Shown: piece after piece, positions 1 to 15,400 of the stretch
Position numbering within the stretch: the first letter of the stretch is position 1
Layout: every line of letters begins with the position of its first letter
Notes under the pieces: generated by a model
Database searches by the model: none
What the model was told of the DNA's origin: nothing
Seen by the model: the letters and a program-made list of their open reading frames with translations, nothing else
Assembly (NCBI RefSeq): GCF_032062135.1
Contig: NC_092858.1
Location: forward strand, 128,007,535-128,071,534
Direction of reading: 5' to 3'
Source of the DNA: Pyxicephalus adspersus
Lineage: Eukaryota > Chordata > Amphibia > Anura > Pyxicephalidae
DNA: 64,000 bases
Position numbers and translations under genes: made by a program

Positions 1-363
1 TTTTTTTAATTTTTTTTGTAAATATGTGAATTTCAATCAAGCCCCAAATAAAAAAAAAAATAAGTCTTGCTTAAGAATTAACAGTCAAACATTAATATAC
101 TATGTACACCTTTGCCATTTACACATTAGCATCAGGCCGTTTATTACAAAACACTATACACTTTCCACTGCAGGCGGGTTATATATTGACAGCAAGTTTC
201 TGCAGATAAGACAGTGAATAGACTCTCCACTCCAAGTTGATTAGGAATAGTTTTTTTTTCTCGTTTTCTAGTTTTAAATATTAGCCAGACACAAAGGGAG
301 GTTGGACTGTAAGGCCTGGGTGCACAGTCTCGGAGGAGTTAAGTAAAATAATATTGAGTTTCA
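1..363 (-). other. usp9x: USP9X 3' UTR, first 363 nt, continues outside the window
   Basis: This follows directly after the TAG stop at 364-366. It is A/T-rich and no splice donor is obvious. A possible AATAAA (read on the minus strand at 145-140) is present, but mammalian USP9X has a 3' UTR of several kilobases, so I do not call this the transcript end. The small open frames here look like chance. Confidence 0.7.
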
Positions 364-498
364 CTAATCTTTTGTTTGAATTAGGGGGACATCTTCACTG
401 CCTTCAAATTCTTCTTGTGCTCGCTGGCCTGCCCGTTGAGGATTGTTCATGTGGTGTGCTGCTGGGCCAGTGTATGGTTGTCCATGCAAATGGTTATT
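364..498 (-). CDS. usp9x: USP9X last coding exon (residues 2500-2543 and stop)
   Basis: Encodes the C-terminal tail [16 protein letters not shown]...QTKD with a TAG stop at 366-364. It starts after a CAG acceptor (501-499) in phase 0. The tail is His/Asn/Gln-rich and probably disordered, as in other USP9X proteins. Confidence 0.95.
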   Translation of the reverse strand, partial: NNHLHGQPYTGPAAHHMNNPQRAGQRAQEEFEGSEDVPLIQTKD

Positions 499-3400
499 CT
501 GTAAAAAGAAAAAAAAACATTTTTTACACCCTAATATTAGTTGCCAAAACAAGAAAACAGACTAAGTACTTTTACTTGTATGTTTTCTGAACTTTTAATG
601 GACAAGAGCTGTAATATTGGAGAATACCTGTATAAACAATGGTAATCACAGCTAATATAGAAACGGGAATCAATGTTGCTTTTGTAGAGCTTACCACTAA
701 TATGTTTTCTTATATACAGCAACAAAAGATTTACAAATTTGCTTGACAGTTAACATAAAACTATAAAGTAGTAAGGCCAAGCAACACTTAAAAGAATAGC
801 TCTCAGAGGGCTAAAGAACCATATACAGCTTCACTTAAATACCATCCAAGCTTAAATAGAAACAGTCACAAATTGGCTTTTTTAAAAAAAAACCCAAAAA
901 CTTTATTTATACTGCTTTTAATTCACCATCAGCGTATGACTCTCCAAGCTAGAATTAAAAGTTTCCTGTTGTAGGGTAGTTGATCTGTGAATTGCAAAAA
1001 CGCTGACAGATGGAACATTTACGCTATTAGCAGAGAAAAATGATTGCAAGCCATAACAGGAAGTATTCTTTCTCAACAGTGTGTTGCAATTATGCACAAG
1101 TTTAATGCACATGGCACGCATTAGTGCAATATGTTGCCATTTCATCCTCCCTCCCTTAAGCATCTTAGCAGCCCGCTGCCATTGGTTGTACTTCCAAAAG
1201 TGAGGTGACGTAGGGAGTTGCTACTTCTAATATTGCCCTAGTCAAGAATGATCACTCAAGAGGGTTGTTAGAGCAATGCCTAACCTCAAAATGTAAGTGT
1301 CACTTTACCCCTCAGGGATAGGTAGGTGTGTAGTGTTATTCACATTTAGGTATTTTTTTTTAAGACAGGCAACTGCATTGCTTAGGCAGTTACTTTAGTG
1401 AGTAAAGCGTTTTAAAATTGGGTTCCAAAAGTCTAATTTAGCCAACAAAACCCAAGTGCAGTAGTATGTGTGTTTACACAATTAGCATTGTTGAAAAAAT
1501 AGTATACCACATTACACAAATAACACAATCAAATACAACTGCAAGCTAGCACAAGATAAATGCTTAAACTATATTAAATGCTTATGAGCAGAGGTTAAGG
1601 ACAGTCAATCTGCTAGGGCAAGCACAAATACACACATTCTTTTCCCCACACTGTAAACAAAAAAAAAAAAACTGTACATCATCCATAGCATTAACAAACA
1701 TTTGACAATTAGAGTAGAAAAACGACTTTTGCATTACTATATAAAGAGCAACGTGCACTCCATCTTAACATTTTAGAAATACATCTTTCACTAGCTTGAC
1801 TACATTTCACTGTTTAAACTGAATGATAAAGATGCAGATGACTGCTGAATATCATGAAAAAGAAAAGCTTCACAGTGAAATTACTATCCCAGTTTATTAC
1901 TGGCAGATCATCAATTTAACTTGTTTTGTTCTCTATATTGTATATAAAAGTTACATCAACAGTTGATTGCTGGTAGAATATAATAACAGCAAGCACAAAA
2001 GAATATGGTGGTAAAGGCCATTTCAAACTGAGATGAATGACTGAACAGTGTTGCAATTATTTAAAATCATTGGATCAGATTTCTTAACTTGTTCATTTAA
2101 GATTTTAAACAAGTCAATTACAAAAAACAAACCATCATTTAAACAAAAACTATGTTATACCTGCTGATACTGAGAACCAGGTGAATGGGGATACAATGGG
2201 GCATCTTCAGGTGGGGAGGATTCATGTTCCTCAGGGGCATCTTGGTCATCTGGCTCCTATAGGGTTTGCAAAAGTCGAATTTTGTCACATGCAGGTTTAG
2301 TAGTTCAGATGCGTCTCAAAAATGCATGAAGAAAATCTTCATTTCTGGTAATTAAAACCTTTATAGCTACCCAAAAAACACTTCTAAAGCATTTAATAAA
2401 TATCAGTAAACAAAAAAAAAAGCACACAAAAAACTCCTCTTGCACTATCAACAACTTCCTACGTTTCCTTTTACACAAGATATAGTGAAAAACTATTTAT
2501 CAAACTAGTCCCTTTTTTGGCAAATTGAATTATCTAAAAGGGGAATGGGTGGTTATTTAAATTGTGGCTTATTAGCCACAATTTAAACAACCACCCAAGC
2601 CTTTTTAGATAATTCAATTGCAATGTTAGTGTTTAGAAACATTTTTTTTTTTTTTTTACCATTTCTATTTCTGTAGTTTTTCTGGTACATGACTGGAGAA
2701 CATTAGGGGAATAAAAACATCACTTGTCATTCATTTAAATTTACAGCCATATAGTGAATTAACTAAAAAATGACAGATTTGAAAAATGTTTTCTAATGCT
2801 ATGTACTGTTGATCATATGATATCTATTGATCTTAATTTAAAAATTTTAGGTACATAAAAAATGTTCTTTACCTCTTCTGGGCACAACTCACAAGCCTTA
2901 GCAAGCGTCATCCTAGCACTGTGTGACCGCTCTAAAAAGTAGCCATTTGAGGTTTCATTGCTTTGCACGGGAGGAGACCAGTTGTTGTATGTGTACTGAG
3001 GATTGCCAGTATAAGGCCTGCGCTCCAATTCATCGCCTAACCATTCCACTGCCCATGTCCATTTTCTTTTCAAATCTCCATTGCTCTAAAGTGGGGGCAA
3101 AAAGAGCAGTCACTGCAAATATTTTAAAGCGTCTATGGGGCACATTCAACCAAAATAAATCCTCTACACATGTATGAACTGCAAGGTTTTAAAGATTTGC
3201 ATTGTGCTGCAGGAACCTGAGAATTTTCAAGTTGCTACAGACTGATAAAACTTAAATGAGCGCTGGGTCCACATTCCACAGCAAGATCTGCGATCAAAGT
3301 CACAAGGCTGCCTCTACTCCAATCAGAGCTGTTTTGCTTCATTCAGAGATCTATAACAACCGGCCCTGATATTTTTAAAAGTAACGTAAGTTGTATGCAC

Positions 3401-6400
3401 AGAAAAAAGTAAAACGAAAGGATATTGCTGTCCTTTATAAAATGTGCCATCTTGTATATTTAATTATTTTAGGACATCCAGTTGCCTAACCACAATTTAA
3501 AAAGAATTCCAGTCTGTGTGTTAAAGTGAGAAGATTCAAGTGTGACTTGGACTAGTAACTCCACCAGAGAATCTCATTTGAAAATTGCAACTACAATATC
3601 TGACTGAGGCCAAAAGCTCATCACAAAAGTGTACAAAACGAAACTGGAAATGTACAATTACCTGCAATATTTGGTATGCGACAGAACAGTTGCTGAAGAG
3701 AGCCACCATACATTTTATGCATTGGTAAGCTCTTTTCTGATAGTGGTTCTTGGAGCGTTGAATGGTATCAAACAAACCATCTCTGTCATCTGGTATTCCT
3801 TTAAGTGCATTGTGAATCCTAAACACAAAATGGCAAAGTTAAATGCACCAAAACTTACTTTTGTAAATAAATGCTGAAATATGACACTGTTTAATGAACA
3901 CTAAAATTTAGGTATTCTGTGAATGATGAATACTTATCTGTTTCACAGGGGCAAGAGTATCTTCCAATGAGTCACCTAGCATTACACCCACTGCCCAATG
4001 TGGTTTTACCTCTTGGGTATTATTTTACTAAGTCTAGTGCTTTAAATGTCAGCAGGTGGAACCACATTGCACAGCAGGGTAAATGCTAATAAACACTAGT
4101 GGCATGTGTAGTTCTGCAAAGCAACAGAGACTAGCATTTTCACATGTTGGATATGCAATTCAAATTTTCATTTGACAGGATTCAGGTTCAGCTCGTTCGT
4201 AACACTTTATTTAATTTGTTTATGGGCAAACTACCCACTACTACCGTTTCACAATAAAAAATTGATCAAAACAAAAAAATTGTCTAGTGCACAAAAAATA
4301 ACTTTAAAATGCATTTATAAGTAACTTAAGAATTGAAGTTTATTTTAGAATAAACAGACCTATAATGGAAATGTAATAATTGGAATATACAGATACAAGA
4401 GCTAAAAGGTTAGGTAAATAGGAAGAACAAGCATAATATACCTACAAAAAAAAAAAATACTGTTTTTGGATTTAAAATTTCATCCAACTTTCTAACATTA
4501 ACACACATAGAGGGGTGTCAGGACAAAACATTTTAAAAATAGACTTATTAGGTATAAAAATGTACTTACCTATGGGTCTGCCAGGAGTCCTCAATCAACA
4601 GGATTTGAAGCAGAAGATCCAAATAGGGCCTAAGCTCATAAGTGTAAGAATATGCCACCTATAATAAAAAACAGCTCACTGACATTTTTACCATTTAAAG
4701 AAAAGCAAACTACAGCAAACTCCAATTCTGATATATTCTGACCAACAAAACCACTAAAAAGAGTTTTAGGAATTTAGATTAAGAGGATATAATACAGTAA
4801 GAAACACTCATATTGGTAGCTTCCTAAAATGCTTGTCACCTGGCCGTGTCATGCTTTAAAAATTTTTAGTAACAAAGTTGGATTCTGGATTATCAAAACG
4901 GTATAGCAACATCAGTTTCCACAATTTTCTTATCAGAGTAGTATAGCCTGAGGGCCACAAACTGAAGGTTAGAGTTTACGAACAGTTCTGTTTGCCAAGT
5001 GTACATTATTCTATATTCCATTTAAAAGCCATGAATGAATCCATGAGCATTCCTAGATCTGTAACTACATTGTACAGCCACTGAACTTACAATAACCTCC
5101 CTGGTGGTATGAATACTAAGTATTTTTAAATGTAAAAGCGGTACAATTAAAAATTCTTAGTATATTAATTTTCCTACCTAGTCTTGCCTACCGGCCCAAT
5201 GGTGCCACCCTCCACCCACACACTCGCGAGCAGATGCCCATCCGGCATCTGCTTCCCCTGGCCTCGTGTCCCCAACATTCACACCCTGGGGACACTGATG
5301 CTGACCCGGGATTGCCAGGGGAAGAAAAGAAGATAACGGGCATTGCTAGGGGAAGAAGATGCCTGGCATTACTGGAGGATCATGCTTTAACCGCTGGAGG
5401 ACGCCGCTGAAACATGGGAACCAGGTAGGACTTTTAAACTGCCTGGCAATTCCACCCCGAGTTACTGCTTTTGGTATAGAAAATTTACCCCGAGCCACAC
5501 TTGGGAATACCGCCAAGGAGATTAATGAATAAGAACAGCAGTCATTGGTCCCTCCCTGTTCATATGATCACAACCACAAACAAAGTGGTCAAAAGGTCTG
5601 TTTAAAACTAGCATATGGGATGGAGGAATTCATATTCAAGTATCAATGAAACAATCGGGCAAAAAGCAGTCAAATCCTGGTCATTTATACTAATTTATCT
5701 AAAGAGAAACTTTGCACCACAGTTTTGTTTCAAAATAAAAATTTAACTTACCATCCCTTTTAAAAAAGCATAATCAAGTCCCTTATACTATACAACAATA
5801 TTGGTGATGTCAGCTTGCAAGCACCCTAACCACGGCGAATATCCAAGTATAAAACATCTCATCCTGGTGCCATTTCCAAGACTGTACACTGAGCTGAATC
5901 TAAACTTTTAAATAACTTCTAGATGTCTGAATAAAAACTCTACAGATCTCTTGCCAAAATGTAACATTAAATATGCAATATAAAAACTCAGATTGCGTGA
6001 TGTCCCTCCTACTACACATTTTGGGTGTAGTTTAAATACCTAGTTTCTGGACTCTGTACAGAGAATCAACACCTATGCCAAATACAGCTACAACCTAGTC
6101 ATGTTGCCCAGGAAGTCTTAAGTGGGGCAACTTCTTGACAAGGTTGCTTGGTTTAAACTTTAGTCTGCAAGGTATTTAGAAGAAAAAAAAAGTCTTTAGT
6201 AATGGCTCACCTGCCACAGCAGTTCACTGAGAACTGTGGAAGAGAATTGGGGGTTCTCCCAGCAACAAAAACGTAGCAGTTTAATAGTCTCTTCTGAGTT
6301 GCTGCAGTCTTCAATTATTTTCTTTACATAACTGGTCTTCACAAACAACAACTCTGCCACATTCTGCTGCAGTGGCATAATAGGCTGAGAAAGGTTAGGA

Positions 6401-9400
6401 TCTCCATAGGGGTTAGACAGTGGTGGATTACCTGTAAATTGACATAAAAAACATCAGCAAAATGCATCTGAACTGGCCCCACATAACACATTTATTTACT
6501 AAAAGGGGATAAAGGGTTTACAAAGAACACTCATGTGCGAGGAAGAACCATTTTTTTGCGGTCAAAAAATGACTGAAGCCAGAACAACTAACCTCATTCA
6601 CCAAGTTACTAGAGAATGGAGAAAAAATTGCTGAACTAAAGCTGAAAAGGGGGACATAAGAATATACCGGTTAAGGTAAAAGGCTAAACTAACTTTTTTT
6701 TTTTTTTTTGACAGGAGAGGGTCACCTGTGCCTTGCAGAGGAGACGCTAAATTGGAATACTAGAATGTGAGGGAGAGTAGGGAGAAATGTAGGTGATGGG
6801 TTCAAACAATGGTTTGGGTAGTTCAGAGAAAACCAGCTAGAGATCCCATGGAGTCACAGGGAATAGTAGGGGAAAGCCATATTGGAGACTACCTGTACAA
6901 GATCTTAATGCGTGAAAGGCCAAATGTGTCTAAAATAGAAAGCAATAGAAGATTTTTGGCCCCGACTCCCAGCACTCCCATACATAGGAAGTATTATTTT
7001 CACCTGATGATAAACCCAATGGAAAGAAAATCTCCTAGGGCTTAAGCATTCTAAGTAATAAGATTTAACCCCCCTAGCAGTAATCCCGAGTGCGACTCTG
7101 GGTGGCTTTTACTTGCAAAAAGCGGTAATCCCGAGTCACACTCGGGGTAACTTTAAGAGCCCCCCTTACCTTTGCCCCACGCTCCAGCGGTGATCTGATG
7201 GTCCTGCTGTGAAGCCCGGGCGTGGCTGGGCGGGAAATTTAAAAGCAGATTACAGAGTAATCTGCTTTTAAATACCACCCGAGTCCCGGCCACGCCACTG
7301 CCTGCATCTCCAGAGAGATGCAAAGCACAATGCAGGACTTCTAAATTGTGCTTCACATCTCAGTGCAGATGCCAGCAGCAATAGCAAATTCATGAGATGT
7401 GAAGCACAATGCAGAAGTCTTGCATTGTGCTTTGCATCTCTCTGGAGATGCGAGCAGCAGCTCCAGCCATGTAGTACAGCAATTGCCTGAAGAGACATTG
7501 GTGCTTGTTTGGTTTGTTGTTGAGCCTGGGAGGTTCACAACCAACGCACGCCACCAGAGAAACTCTATACGTAGAATCACAATTACTAAACAGCCAAAAC
7601 ACCTTGTGTATAAGATAAAATAATGGTGAAAAAGACATTACCATTAATAGAAGACTGCATACGCGATGATACATCGCAACAACGGATTAGTTGTGACACT
7701 ACAGTGTACAGTTTGCCCAATTCAGCATACTGGTATTTGATTGGAGGACCAGGCCCTTCATCCATTGCTACTAGCATAAATGTTGCAGGCACATTGAGTT
7801 TCAAAAGCTGAGTCTTTTCTTGCATGCCTAAAAAAAATAAGTACACCATTAAAACAAACTTTCAACATGTAGATTGTCAATGATTTTATGTACATAAAAA
7901 AACCCATTATAATGGGTTTTAAAAAGTTGTTTTTGGGTTCAAAAGATGAATGGCTTATGCATAAATAATGGGTAATTAGAAAACACTACATAAATTAAGT
8001 TTTATTTTTCTTTCTTTCATTTCATTCTGTCTTTTATTTTCCTTTACACTTTATCCCCATGTTCGTGTAACCCTCCAGCCCAAAGCAGTAATACAGACAG
8101 TACCTGTCTCTGATATATATCCTGCCATACAAAATAAAAAGTAATTTGTAAATTTTGCAGCCAATGCAGAAAAAGGGATATAGGATTTGTTTCTCACCAA
8201 GGTTGGCATACATGACGAAAAGGTTGAAGTATTGTTGTAGATGGCGACCATGCTCAGACACTTCTCTTCTGAGAAGGTTAAGAACAGCTCTCAGTAACTG
8301 GTCACTCAGACTCAAATTATCATAAGCCTAAAATAGAAACCATTATTACATTTAATATACAGCGAATGTATTATAAAAAGTTACATTGTAAATATGAAAG
8401 AAACTAAGTACCTGACTTGATGGTCCAGGTGAAGCAAAGGGTAAGGTGCAGGGGCCATCTTGTAAAGAAAAATGTGCAATAAATACTACAAGTTTTGCAA
8501 ATGCCCCTCTGACTTCAGCACTAGGGCACTCTAAAAGATACTCAGAGAAACGATTTGGATAAGCAAAAAGAACACCATGTGCAAACCAGTAGCGGACATT
8601 CTTGCTATGTCGCAGTAGGATGCACAATGCATCATACCTATAAGAGAAGAATTACATTCTTAAAAAATAAACTCTAAATATTTAGACAAATCATTTTAGA
8701 CTTGCATTCTTAGAATTGGGACTTAATTATTAGTAGCACAAACACCTGGCCAGAAAGCTGTAACAATCAAAATGTTTAAATTGTACCAACAAGTCAGAAT
8801 TTTCTCCAATTTTCTAATCCCTGAGGCACAAAGCAATTTTAAAACACTAAAATCTTAGCACACCTATCCCACATAGAACTTAATAAAAATATGTATTGTG
8901 AATACAAGCTCTAAAAAGTTCCTGTATTTACAACACATGTACAGAAAGAATTTTAAATAATTTTTCCTAAATATAAAGTGAACTCAAGCCATGCACATGC
9001 AGGTCAAAGTGCAATCTGGCTCCCAGACCTGTCAACACTAACATTCCATTTATGCGTATTAAGTGTTACACAGGGTAGAAATGTTGCAGGACATATACAA
9101 AAAATATAGTATGAAAAAGGCACAGTTGAGAGTTGTGGTAATTATAATGGCAAACATATTCTAAGAAATATATGTCATGTATGACACATGAATTTAACTG
9201 TACCAAAAACATGCAAACCTAGCTTTATAAGGTTTATAGATAAATATGCAATATCTTACCAGTCACTAGCAGGACCACGAACAACTTTCTTTGTATGAAA
9301 TCCTGTGGTAAACAAGAATTTAGCAGCAAGCTGTATACTAATCATAGTTATTTCTTCTGGCTCAGGCATCAAATGTTCTTGACCTGCAAAAATAAAGATA

Positions 9401-12400
9401 TAGTAAAATCTTTCCCTGATATGTAAGCAAAGTTATTGTTAATAAGAGTTTTGAACCCATCATTCCTTCTGTTTTAAAAAGCAGATAAACTCTGCAACAC
9501 ATTAACAGGGCATGCAAGGGTGGTACAAAACTTTTAATTATTTTACATCTATTTCCTGTCCAACATCCTGGCAGCCCATACTAGGCTCTTGGCAGCCTAT
9601 TTTTCCACAAATATCATTGGCAATTTCTTCATTTTTTTCACAAATTTAAAAACTCAAAATATACTTTCGAATAAGTTATATTTAGCTAAATTAGAAAGCA
9701 TATAAAATATTTAAAGTAATATAAATACAAACCTGGGGGAGGATTCAGGTAGACACTGTTGCACGTTAGTAACTTCTTTATAAACTGAAAATATTCTAAG
9801 CTGAATTGCATTCGGTTGTGCATGAATTGCACATTTTGCTTGCGTACACTTCGCTCAATGGCTGAGGGCATCTTGATCTGGTGGGGTTTTGAGGTGATTG
9901 TAAGCTCGTTTATATATTTGATCAACTCACTGTCTTTATCAAGAGTGTCCATGCGTTCATAAAAAAGAATGTAAGCATTCCACCATCTCTTCTGACGCCG
10001 GTAAGACATTCTTTTCATCATGTGGTCAAACACTTCCCCCATGTACTCTCCGCCAAAGCACTGGTTCTTCATTTCCTCATCATCATCCATTTTGCATTCC
10101 GTGACATCTCCATCATCAAACTTATACCAACGATTCTTTTCACCATCTCCTCCATTTCTTTGGATGATGTATGAATAGTAGTGACCTCCACTGGCCTGCC
10201 CACTGTGCACCAACACCCCAACCAGTCTGTATTTAGTGCTTCCAGCAGGTTCATTTTCAGTCTGTTCATTGGGGATGACCTGATTTTCAGGGTTGACATC
10301 ATCTCCTTCCAACTTTGCTACACCAGCCACTGTATATGGCTCCATGTCTAGCTCTCGCGGAAACTCAAAATAGTCATTGAATTTAATTGCACATTCCCTT
10401 TCCCAGTCATAGTCAAAGCGTTTCAGCTGGATGGCTAGAACAGGAGGCAGCTTCTTGATCAACAAACGTTTCACTGTATCAACCTAATAACACATTACAA
10501 AATTAGCATTTTGCTACATAAAATGGTATAGTTGACTTCATTTTCTGTTTTAGGTCTATAGACCATATAGTAGAACAGGGAAGAAATAAAGACTACTTGG
10601 AAAGACACCTGAAACAGCCTTTGAAAATGTGAAATGTTGCATAAAATATGAGCATTATATAATGTTGCATAATTGTTAAAAATTACTGCTAAATAAAAAA
10701 ACACATATTTTAGAGCCACTTACCGGTCAATTGAGGGCTTGTAAAACAATTCAACAGAAAAACTTGCCTACCAATTATCATTAAAATAATTTTTGTTGGG
10801 CCTCAACATCAAAACTCGGTGTGAAAAAGTCTTTTAAAGCCCAACTCAAGCAAAACTTCATACAATTATGTTTTACACAGGAAAGTAGAAGTGAGAGACC
10901 AATTAATTTTTTTAAATCATGGTTGCTTCCCTTACTAGAAAGATTACCCCTAGAACCCTACTAGAAGGATTTTAATCTCCATTAGGTTATTACTGTCTAC
11001 CGTTCCCACAGATAACCTCCCTTCCCTTATTTCCTGTCTTGCTGTCACACGGACAGAAAGAAAGCTAAAATGTCATCAAAAGGGTCAAAGACCTCTAAAG
11101 TATGTCAGTCCAGAAAAAAAATATATTTTAGCTGCAGATATGTATATGTATGTATATATGGAATCTCTATATTTTAAATCATTGCATGTGTTTAATGTAA
11201 AAATCATCATCTAACACTTCTGACCTTTTTGTTGCATTTTTCACAGTGATATGCATTTGCACCTTCCAGCAAGTCTCCTTTGACATACTGCTCCATTGAG
11301 TCAAGCAGGTTTTGGTGGTTCCTAATATCTACATTCAGGGTTGTAAAGGAGTCTTCACATTCGTACCTTAAATTAGAAAACAGACTTCATTCACATGTGA
11401 ACAAAATAGCATGGAAACAGTAGAAAGATGTCCAAATCACAGGGCACAATATAAATTAAAGTAGGCAATACACATTTGTGCACATTCCAGCCTAGGTAAT
11501 ACTACTTACCTATGGGGGCACCCTTGGCAAATTTTTTGATCAGCAAAGGATCCTCCTAAAACTTTGCTTAACATGGTTGGATGACCTAATGCTTTTAATG
11601 CTTCGTCTAAACTATCAACCAGGGAATTGAAAAATTCTAAAGCATCATGCTGCTCCCTCAGGTTAACAGGTTCTCCCCAAAGTCTGAGGGAAGAAGAAAA
11701 AAAAGAAAAGTAATACATTTTTACATAAAACATATATTTCATAGCATTTAACTACGCAATTCACTATGTATTTTTTTTTAAAAAGGTATACATTAAATGC
11801 GGACACATAGGCACATTGTGATGGTCATATTTTGCTAGGTATGGTGTAGCACAGCATCTCAATTTATTTATATCTAAAAGTCTTTTGCATTCAGTCTGTG
11901 GAAGTAAACTGAATGTTAGCGCATCTCTAAAACAAAACAAACCAAAATGTGTAAATGCTGAAAATACATTTAATAGTATGAATTTACAGCACATAACTCA
12001 AGTACTTGCACCAGTTTTCAACTATATACAATTACAGAGTAATCATAAGTTAAAGAGAGAACACAACCATACATCATTTTTTTGAATTATACAATTTTTA
12101 CTTATGTACTGTTATATCTAGCTTGCTTTTTAGGCAACATAATAAATCATAACCAAAAAAAAAAAAGCACAAGACCATGAACAATTTACTATAAAAGGCA
12201 AATTCAACGTACCTGAACTGTTTCCAAAATCCTCTTGGGACATAATATTGCAATCTGGATGCAGCCAAATGCCCAAAGATGACCTGCAGATGCCTCAGAA
12301 CACCAATATTGTATTCTTTCCTGTCCTCCGTTTTACTCACTGAAGGCTTGTCTTCATATTGGTGAGGGTAACCAAAAACATCATCCCGCGGGTCTACGTT

Positions 12401-15400
12401 GCTCTAGAAGGCAACATAAACATCTCATCACAAGCAACAAAAATTGTTAGAATTCTTTACAATCAACAGCTAAAGACATTTGACCAAGCAAGTCACCATA
12501 AAGTCTGACAATTCACAAGAATTATTCAGTCAATATTTTTACTTCTATCTTAGGTAGGCAAATAAATTAAAAAACAAAAAACAGCAATTGTAGCAAAAAA
12601 CAAAACAAGACTGATGAGTCTTAACCACCTGGGCGTTACACTGAGGTCTAGATTTCTGTACCAAAAGTGTTCCACTGTTTTTCATGAAATTTTTTTTTTT
12701 AAATGAGGATTTTAATGTACGAAAAATCTCGGGCTTAACGAAAATAGCAACTTTTTTTAGCCCGTATGAAGGTCGGGCTTATTGGTCGGGAGGTTAACAC
12801 TTCTCTACTCTTTTCAAAATAGAAAAAGAAAAAGAGCAAAAAGGCTATGGGTATAGATACATAGACTTCCCACAGTCTAAAAATACATAGCACAGCATTT
12901 ACGGCAAAAGGATATAATATGACAAACCAGGACACATTAATAGAAGTGGATTTGGTAAAACTCAGTATATATTGAGTGAATCTTCTGACATCTGCAAAAA
13001 TGTCCAAAATACCATCACTTATTTATACACTGCAACTGCTGAAGGTTCACTTTAAATTTTACCTCATTGTCCTGTTTTTCATCCCCAGACATGTCATCGT
13101 CCACATCACTGCCAGTGCCTTCAATAGCAAGAATTCCATTTCGGATGGCAGGAATCATATACAGCTGCTGAATAACAGAGTTCATGTAGCATGTGGCCCC
13201 AGCATTTTTAAGTCCCACAAAACCCTTAGGGGGCCGTGGTCCAACTGGAGGCAGATATTCCCATTCTGTAAGTGCTTCGCAACCTGGAAGGGTAGAGAAG
13301 AGAAAATGCCAACTATGACCAAACATTTAAATATTTTCAAAGTAATAGAACATCCACTGCAATGTTGAAACTGTCTGGGAATTTGCTTCTGTCCTACATT
13401 TTGTAACTTTTAACACATCTTCCATATGCAATACCTGAGTAATACATTTCATTTAATGTGTCAACAATCTGTCGGAGGTTCCTGACACATCCCACAGCTA
13501 ATGCAACCAGAAGCTCAAATCCTGCATTAATAGTGGCTGGTGAACTGCACACAGGAATAGCTTGTTCAGCTGGTAGCTCTCCAGTCTTCATATACTGCAA
13601 ATAGACATTGGATGCTGGGAATATGAAGTCATCAATCAATTCCTGAAACGAAACAGATCCCATAAACATACACATTATACTTTCTGAATTGATCAATAAT
13701 AATAGAACATAGTAACAATAGTTTTAAACTCAGGAATACATTAATTTAATATGTCCTGGCTAGCAGCAACAATATTTCTATATGTCCTATATATGCCCAA
13801 TATATTTAAATATTTAGATTTACCCCAGCATGTGCTTTTTCTATTTCTAATTCACTCCTAACCTTATAACCTAGTACCTATACTTATTGTATATATTACA
13901 AATCAAAATTACATATACAAATTGAGAATATATCATGTGGAAAATTTTAATATACAATAAAAAAAACTAAATATTCTTTTTTATATTAGGGGCGTGACAA
14001 ATACAACTCCATTCACAAAAATGTAAGGGTATGTTCTTACCAGCTTCTCAAAAAGTGTCTGTTAAATACTGGTGGAAGCCTACCCTGTACAGCAAAGCTT
14101 CCAGGAAAATTTTCAGTCAATACACACTATTGCTTGCAAAAGCCTGTACAGTTTTAGGTGGAGAATTTTACACAGCAAACAAACAAAAGATCAACTCCTG
14201 GTAACACATTTCGTAACACCCCCCCCCCTCCCCCAGAATATGGTTTGTCCTACTTTCTCATTAGCCAACAAGTACACACTTACATGTAGCAAAATATTCT
14301 AAGGACAGAACACCATACCTTAATAAGATTGGCACCCCCTTTCTCACATCCCATGTGGTATTTCTTCTCAGGTGTCTGGAATGCCAACAATTCCTTTGTT
14401 ACTCCTAAGTGACCTTCAAGAATGGTCTCCTCAATACCCGTTTCCCCAGTTCTTTTTACATCATCCTAAATTACAGAAACACCGCAGGTTTAGAATATGC
14501 ATTAGAGAGTCATTACAAATTTTGTCATAGCAAAACCACTTACCCTTATCCTTTTTAGCCAATCGATTTCATTGTTGAGCAGAACCTCAGCATTGGGAAT
14601 GTTAATGTTGCTGTTGAAGGCATAATTTAAAAGGTGCCTTAACAAGGTGAAATAATCTCCAGCATGTTTAGCCCGCTCTCTAGCCGTACTCTGCCAAATA
14701 TAAAAGATATATATTTATATATATGATGACACCTTAAAAGAACAGAATTGTATTTATTTAATTGCAAGGGTCATGAAATAAAAGTTAAATGCTATTTAGA
14801 TAGAGACTTATACCACCATTTCTTTTCTTGTTGGGAATACTTGGTCTTCCCAGAGTTACATTTACGAGCCAGTCATACGGTACCATCAGACTGGTAAATG
14901 GTAGATAATTGTAGTATTGTCTATTGTCTATGGCATATTATTTTCCAGCAGGCCGGTAAAAAGAAGTTAGTTAAACCAGTGCTCGCCACACACAACACAT
15001 ACTATCTGGCAACAAGTATTAATTTAGCTAACAATTTCAGTACCATTAAAAGAATGTGTAATATTCCTTACCCCAAGAACTGTGAAGAGAAGTGTGATAA
15101 AAAATATAAGAGGTCTATGTCCCATACAGCACCTTGTAGACATGAGAAAGAACTGTTCTTGTGCCATTTGTCTCACAAGTCTGAGGGAAAAAAAAATACA
15201 AGAAAGCGGAATAGTATGCAAAATTAAAGTCTTTTTTACACATTTAGTAAGCTAACTTTTGGGCTCAGTTAGGATTTTAACATGGTATATTCTCCCGATT
15301 CAAATTTACATTCAGAAGTAACCAATTTTTATCCCCTTAAAAATTATCATAAGTATCTTCATACAGCTCTGAAACTGCCAATTCTCTGATGTGTTTTTTT

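Noticed and set aside
7153..7623. Several 67-94-codon frames in opposite directions
   Set aside because: They arise from inverted repeats within a MITE.
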